Below, one piece after another: positions 7,211-9,294 of a DNA stretch of 9,294 nt. The notes beneath the pieces are model-generated. The model was not told the origin of the DNA, did no database searches, and saw only the letters and a program-made list of their open reading frames with translations. Within the stretch, counting starts at the first letter, position 1. Every line of letters starts with the position of its first letter. The DNA lies in the NCBI GenBank assembly GCA_002331625.1, contig DCZN01000014.1:1-9294 (forward strand), in the 5' to 3' direction. This stretch comes from Nitrospira sp. UBA2083. Lineage in GTDB: Bacteria; Nitrospirota; Nitrospiria; Nitrospirales; Nitrospiraceae. The translations under genes were made by a program, and so were the position numbers.

Positions 7211-7274
7211 ATCGCTCAATCAATCGTGACTCGAGATCTGTTGGTTTCTCAAATTCCTTTCTCACCTCGGTCTC

Positions 7275-7300
7275 ATACCCGGGGAGCTTCGCGGTATCTT
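7275..7300 (+). terminator. Weak candidate terminator after the small membrane gene
   Basis: ATACCCG (7275-7281) pairs with CG-GGTAT (7290-7297, one bulged C) around an 8-base loop, followed by a poor T-run (CTTTGT). It lies 64 bases past the stop at 7210. Confidence 0.25.
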
Positions 7301-7323
7301 TGTGGAGTGATACAGTCATTCGT

Positions 7324-7352
7324 CGTGTGATCGCACATCACATGATCACGCG
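7324..7352. promoter_or_regulatory. Overlapping palindromes, possible regulator binding site
   Basis: TGTGAT (7326-7331) and ATCACA (7337-7342) form a perfect inverted repeat with a 5-base centre. Overlapping it, CGTGTGATC (7324-7332) and GATCACGCG (7344-7352) match at 8 of 9 positions. The half-sites resemble CRP/FNR-family sites, but the spacing (TGTGA-N7-TCACA) is one base longer than the CRP consensus. The site lies about 130 bases upstream of the shc -35. Confidence 0.35.
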
Positions 7353-7481
7353 AGTTCAAGCATCGCCGCTAGGCAGCCGTGGTGAATTTTGTTTAGTGCC
7401 TTGGTAGGTCCGAGGGACAGCCAATACTCATCTCCACCAGTGAAAACTATATGTACATCGGGCACTTCTCGGCTCCCTTGC

Positions 7482-7510
7482 TTGACTCGATTTTAACCGT
7501 CTGTTATAAA
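7482..7510 (+). promoter_or_regulatory. Sigma-70 promoter of shc
   Basis: TTGACT (7482-7487), a 17-base spacer and TATAAA (7505-7510) match the consensus at 5 of 6 positions in both boxes with ideal spacing. Transcription would begin near 7517, giving an untranslated leader of about 87 bases before ATG 7604. This is the best promoter in the window. Confidence 0.7.
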
Positions 7511-7531
7511 GCTGCGTTACCTGGGTACGTC

Positions 7532-7597
7532 ATGAACGGGAGACCTGCTGTCAATGTCGGTCTTTCACCTGCCGCAGTGGGTTGTTTTGAGTCCTAA
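7532..7597 (+). CDS. Possible leader peptide (21 residues) upstream of shc
   Basis: ATG 7532 opens a short frame (MNGRPAVNVGLSPAAVGCFE then S) that stops at TAA 7595-7597. It begins about 15 bases after the predicted transcription start and ends six bases before the shc ATG, in the same frame. The shc start has only a weak Shine-Dalgarno, so translational coupling is conceivable. The leader itself has no good Shine-Dalgarno and its composition is unremarkable, so it may be chance. Confidence 0.22.
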   Translation: MNGRPAVNVGLSPAAVGCFES

Positions 7598-7603
7598 TCA
7601 TTC

Positions 7604-9294
7604 ATGAACATCATTAAGGCGCTCTTCAACCGCCTCTCTGATAGCCTGCTTTCCAGCGTTCAGGGGCGATTCGACCCTGCGACGGAGTTCACTCCGGTGG
7701 CCTCGCTTCGGTTGGTGTCGGATAAGCCGGTCATCCTCCCGTCTTTAGACTCCTCAACAGTTCGTCGCCCAATCGGCCACGCTGTGAGCCAACCCGATGC
7801 GGTCGATGATGCGATCAGGCGAAGCCAGTCGTGGTTCTTCAGCCGGCAGCATGCGGAAGGGTACTGGGTCGCGGAGCTGGAAGCCGATACGACATTGACG
7901 TCTGAATATGTGATGCTGCGCCGATTCCTCGATCGTGTGGATCCTGATCGAGAGACCAAGGCCGTCAGATACCTCATGTCCATGCAACTATCCGACGGCG
8001 GATGGCCGATCTACTACGGCGGCCCGGCGGAGATCAGTGCTTCGGTTAAGGCGTACTTTGCGCTCAAGCTGAGTGGGGTATCGGCAGAAGAGCCGTTCAT
8101 GGTTCGAGCCAAGGAACGGATCTTGGCGATGGGCGGTGTCCTTCAGGCCAATGTCTTTACGAAAATCACACTGGCCTTGTTCGATCAGTATGATTGGGAG
8201 GGTGTGCCGCATATGCCCGTCGAGATCATGCTGCTGCCGAAGAAGTTTTATTTCAGTATCTACGCGATCTCGTATTGGTCGCGAGCGGTCTTGATTCCCT
8301 TGCTGATCGTCTTTGCTCACCGGCCGGTCTGCCAGATTCCGCGAGAACAAGGGATCGACGAATTGTATCCGATCCCACGTACCGAAGTTCGCTATTGGAA
8401 GTATCCTCCTTTCAATAAAGATCAAGCCTGGTTTACGCCGCACAATTTCTTCGTGGCGTTGGATATGATGCTGAAGTTGTATGACCGAATGCCCATGCGG
8501 GTGTTGCGGGAGAAGGCGCTTCACAAAGCCGCGACCTGGATGGTGGATCACCTGAAAGGGTCGGGAGGACTCGGCGCGATCTATCCGGCGATGGCGAACT
8601 CGATCATGGCGCTCGAGTGTTTGGGCTACGGTGCGGATGACCCACTCGTCGTCAAGGCGCTTCGTGAAATCGAGGAATTGGAAGTCCACGATTCCGTCGT
8701 GACCGATGGCGAACCAGCTCCTACGCTTCATTTGCAGCCCTGTTTTTCACCGATCTGGGATACGGCCTTGCTTGCCAACGCCCTGATTGAAGCGGGGGTG
8801 GCGCAGGATCATCCGGCACTTCAAAAAGCCGGGCGCTATCTGATGTCCCGCCAAGCGAAGGCCGTCGGCGACTGGGTTGTTTCGTCGCCGCATGCCGAGC
8901 CGGGTGGCTGGTATTTTCAGTTTGAGAACGAGCTTTATCCGGATGTCGATGATTCTGCCGTCGTGATCATGGCACTCTCCAAACTGACCATCCCAGGTCA
9001 GGAGAATGACCTGAACGAGTCTATTCGTCGTGGCATGCGCTGGGTGCTGGCCATGCAGGGTTCCGACGGCGGCTGGGGCGCCTATGATAAGGACAATAAT
9101 CGAGTCGTCTTTAACTATATCCCCTTCGCCGACCATAAGGCACTGCTGGATCCCAGTACCTCCGATCTGGCTGGACGATGTTTGGAGATGCTCGGCGCGT
9201 TAGGGTATGACAAGACACATCCCTCTGCGGGGCCTGCCCTGGCCTTTCTGAAAAAAGAGCAAGAAACGGACGGAAGCTGGTACGGCCGCTGGGG
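7604..9294 (+). CDS. shc: Squalene-hopene cyclase, 3'-partial
   Basis: This enzyme folds squalene into hopene or hopanol at the membrane, the committing step to hopanoids. The frame is open from ATG 7604 to the window edge (563 full codons plus two bases). Against the 631-residue Alicyclobacillus enzyme it has about 74 extra N-terminal residues, and the last codon matches Trp489, so about 140 residues lie outside. Seen in order: AIRRSQSWFFSRQHAEGYWVAELEAD (about 70-95), MSMQLSDGGWPIYYGG, CFSPIWDTALL, the catalytic acid motif DVDDSA (447-452), and QW repeats QGSDGGWGAYD and QETDGSWYGRW. The motif is normally DXDDTA, so Thr is Ser here. The position of Alicyclobacillus His451 is Arg525 (DLAGRCLEML), a state I recall from proteobacterial enzymes. 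The start is not firm. An in-frame stop lies nine bases before ATG 7604, whose Shine-Dalgarno is weak. GTG 7697 has GGAG nine bases upstream and would shorten the extension by 31 residues. Confidence 0.94.
   Translation, partial: MNIIKALFNRLSDSLLSSVQGRFDPATEFTPVASLRLVSDKPVILPSLDSSTVRRPIGHAVSQPDAVDDAIRRSQSWFFSRQHAEGYWVAELEADTTLTSEYVMLRRFLDRVDPDRETKAVRYLMSMQLSDGGWPIYYGGPAEISASVKAYFALKLSGVSAEEPFMVRAKERILAMGGVLQANVFTKITLALFDQYDWEGVPHMPVEIMLLPKKFYFSIYAISYWSRAVLIPLLIVFAHRPVCQIPREQGIDELYPIPRTEVRYWKYPPFNKDQAWFTPHNFFVALDMMLKLYDRMPMRVLREKALHKAATWMVDHLKGSGGLGAIYPAMANSIMALECLGYGADDPLVVKALREIEELEVHDSVVTDGEPAPTLHLQPCFSPIWDTALLANALIEAGVAQDHPALQKAGRYLMSRQAKAVGDWVVSSPHAEPGGWYFQFENELYPDVDDSAVVIMALSKLTIPGQENDLNESIRRGMRWVLAMQGSDGGWGAYDKDNNRVVFNYIPFADHKALLDPSTSDLAGRCLEMLGALGYDKTHPSAGPALAFLKKEQETDGSWYGRW

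Larger units (their letters stand above)
7211..7603 (+). other. Leader region of shc
   Basis: These 393 bases hold no convincing full-size gene. They contain a weak terminator-like hairpin (7275-7300), overlapping palindromes built on GTGATC/GATCAC (7324-7352), a near-consensus sigma-70 promoter (7482-7510) and a short ORF (7532-7597) ending just before shc. I looked for a tRNA around GTTCAAGC (near 7353) and found no cloverleaf. Confidence 0.55.

Noticed and set aside
6936..7319. Minus-strand 127-codon ORF opposite the small membrane gene
   Set aside because: It has no recognisable domain and reads as the antisense shadow of a gene with a good ribosome binding site and a membrane segment.
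7171..7407. Plus-strand 78-codon ORF overlapping the small membrane gene
   Set aside because: It overlaps a better supported gene out of frame, has no ribosome binding site and shows no recognisable features.
7310..7435. Possible tRNA around GTTCAAGC and a later CCACCA
   Set aside because: A 4-bp T-arm-like stem exists, but no D arm, anticodon arm or acceptor stem can be drawn at proper spacing.
7988..9136. Two minus-strand ORFs of 247 and 129 codons opposite shc
   Set aside because: They are antisense shadows of the cyclase, whose plus-strand frame shows the family motifs throughout.

Overview
The window reads as ordinary chromosome from a Gram-negative, hopanoid-making bacterium that uses the MEP (non-mevalonate) isoprenoid pathway. 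The evidence is an IspH reductase, an RlpA lipoprotein (which implies an outer membrane and peptidoglycan) and a long-form squalene-hopene cyclase. Base composition is moderately GC-rich. The protein style (SMC, cyclase, IS1016-like transposase) makes a Nitrospira-type (Nitrospirota) host my best guess. That is inference from recollection, not something the sequence proves.

Layout, left to right. Positions 1-665 are the right part of an IS1595-family (IS1016-like) insertion sequence, with a nearly complete transposase and a right terminal repeat; the left end lies outside the window. Then follow ispH (813-1775, +), a 283-base gap with several small hairpins, and a full-length smc (2059-5754, +). 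A short convergent gap leads to rlpA on the minus strand (5860-6573). A 364-base divergent region separates rlpA from a small predicted membrane protein gene (6938-7210, +). A 393-base leader with a near-consensus promoter then precedes a squalene-hopene cyclase gene (shc, from 7604) that runs off the right edge.

How the genes relate. IspH makes the C5 isoprenoid precursors and the cyclase makes the hopanoid end product, so both ends of one pathway sit about 6 kb apart. They are not one operon, because rlpA lies between them on the opposite strand. SMC (chromosome organisation) and RlpA (septal peptidoglycan) are housekeeping genes. I see no defence system, CRISPR array, RNA gene or biosynthetic cluster. 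The points worth a second look are small: a 21-codon leader ORF ending just before shc, inverted repeats in three intergenic regions, an unstudied 90-residue membrane protein, and residue variants in the transposase and the cyclase.
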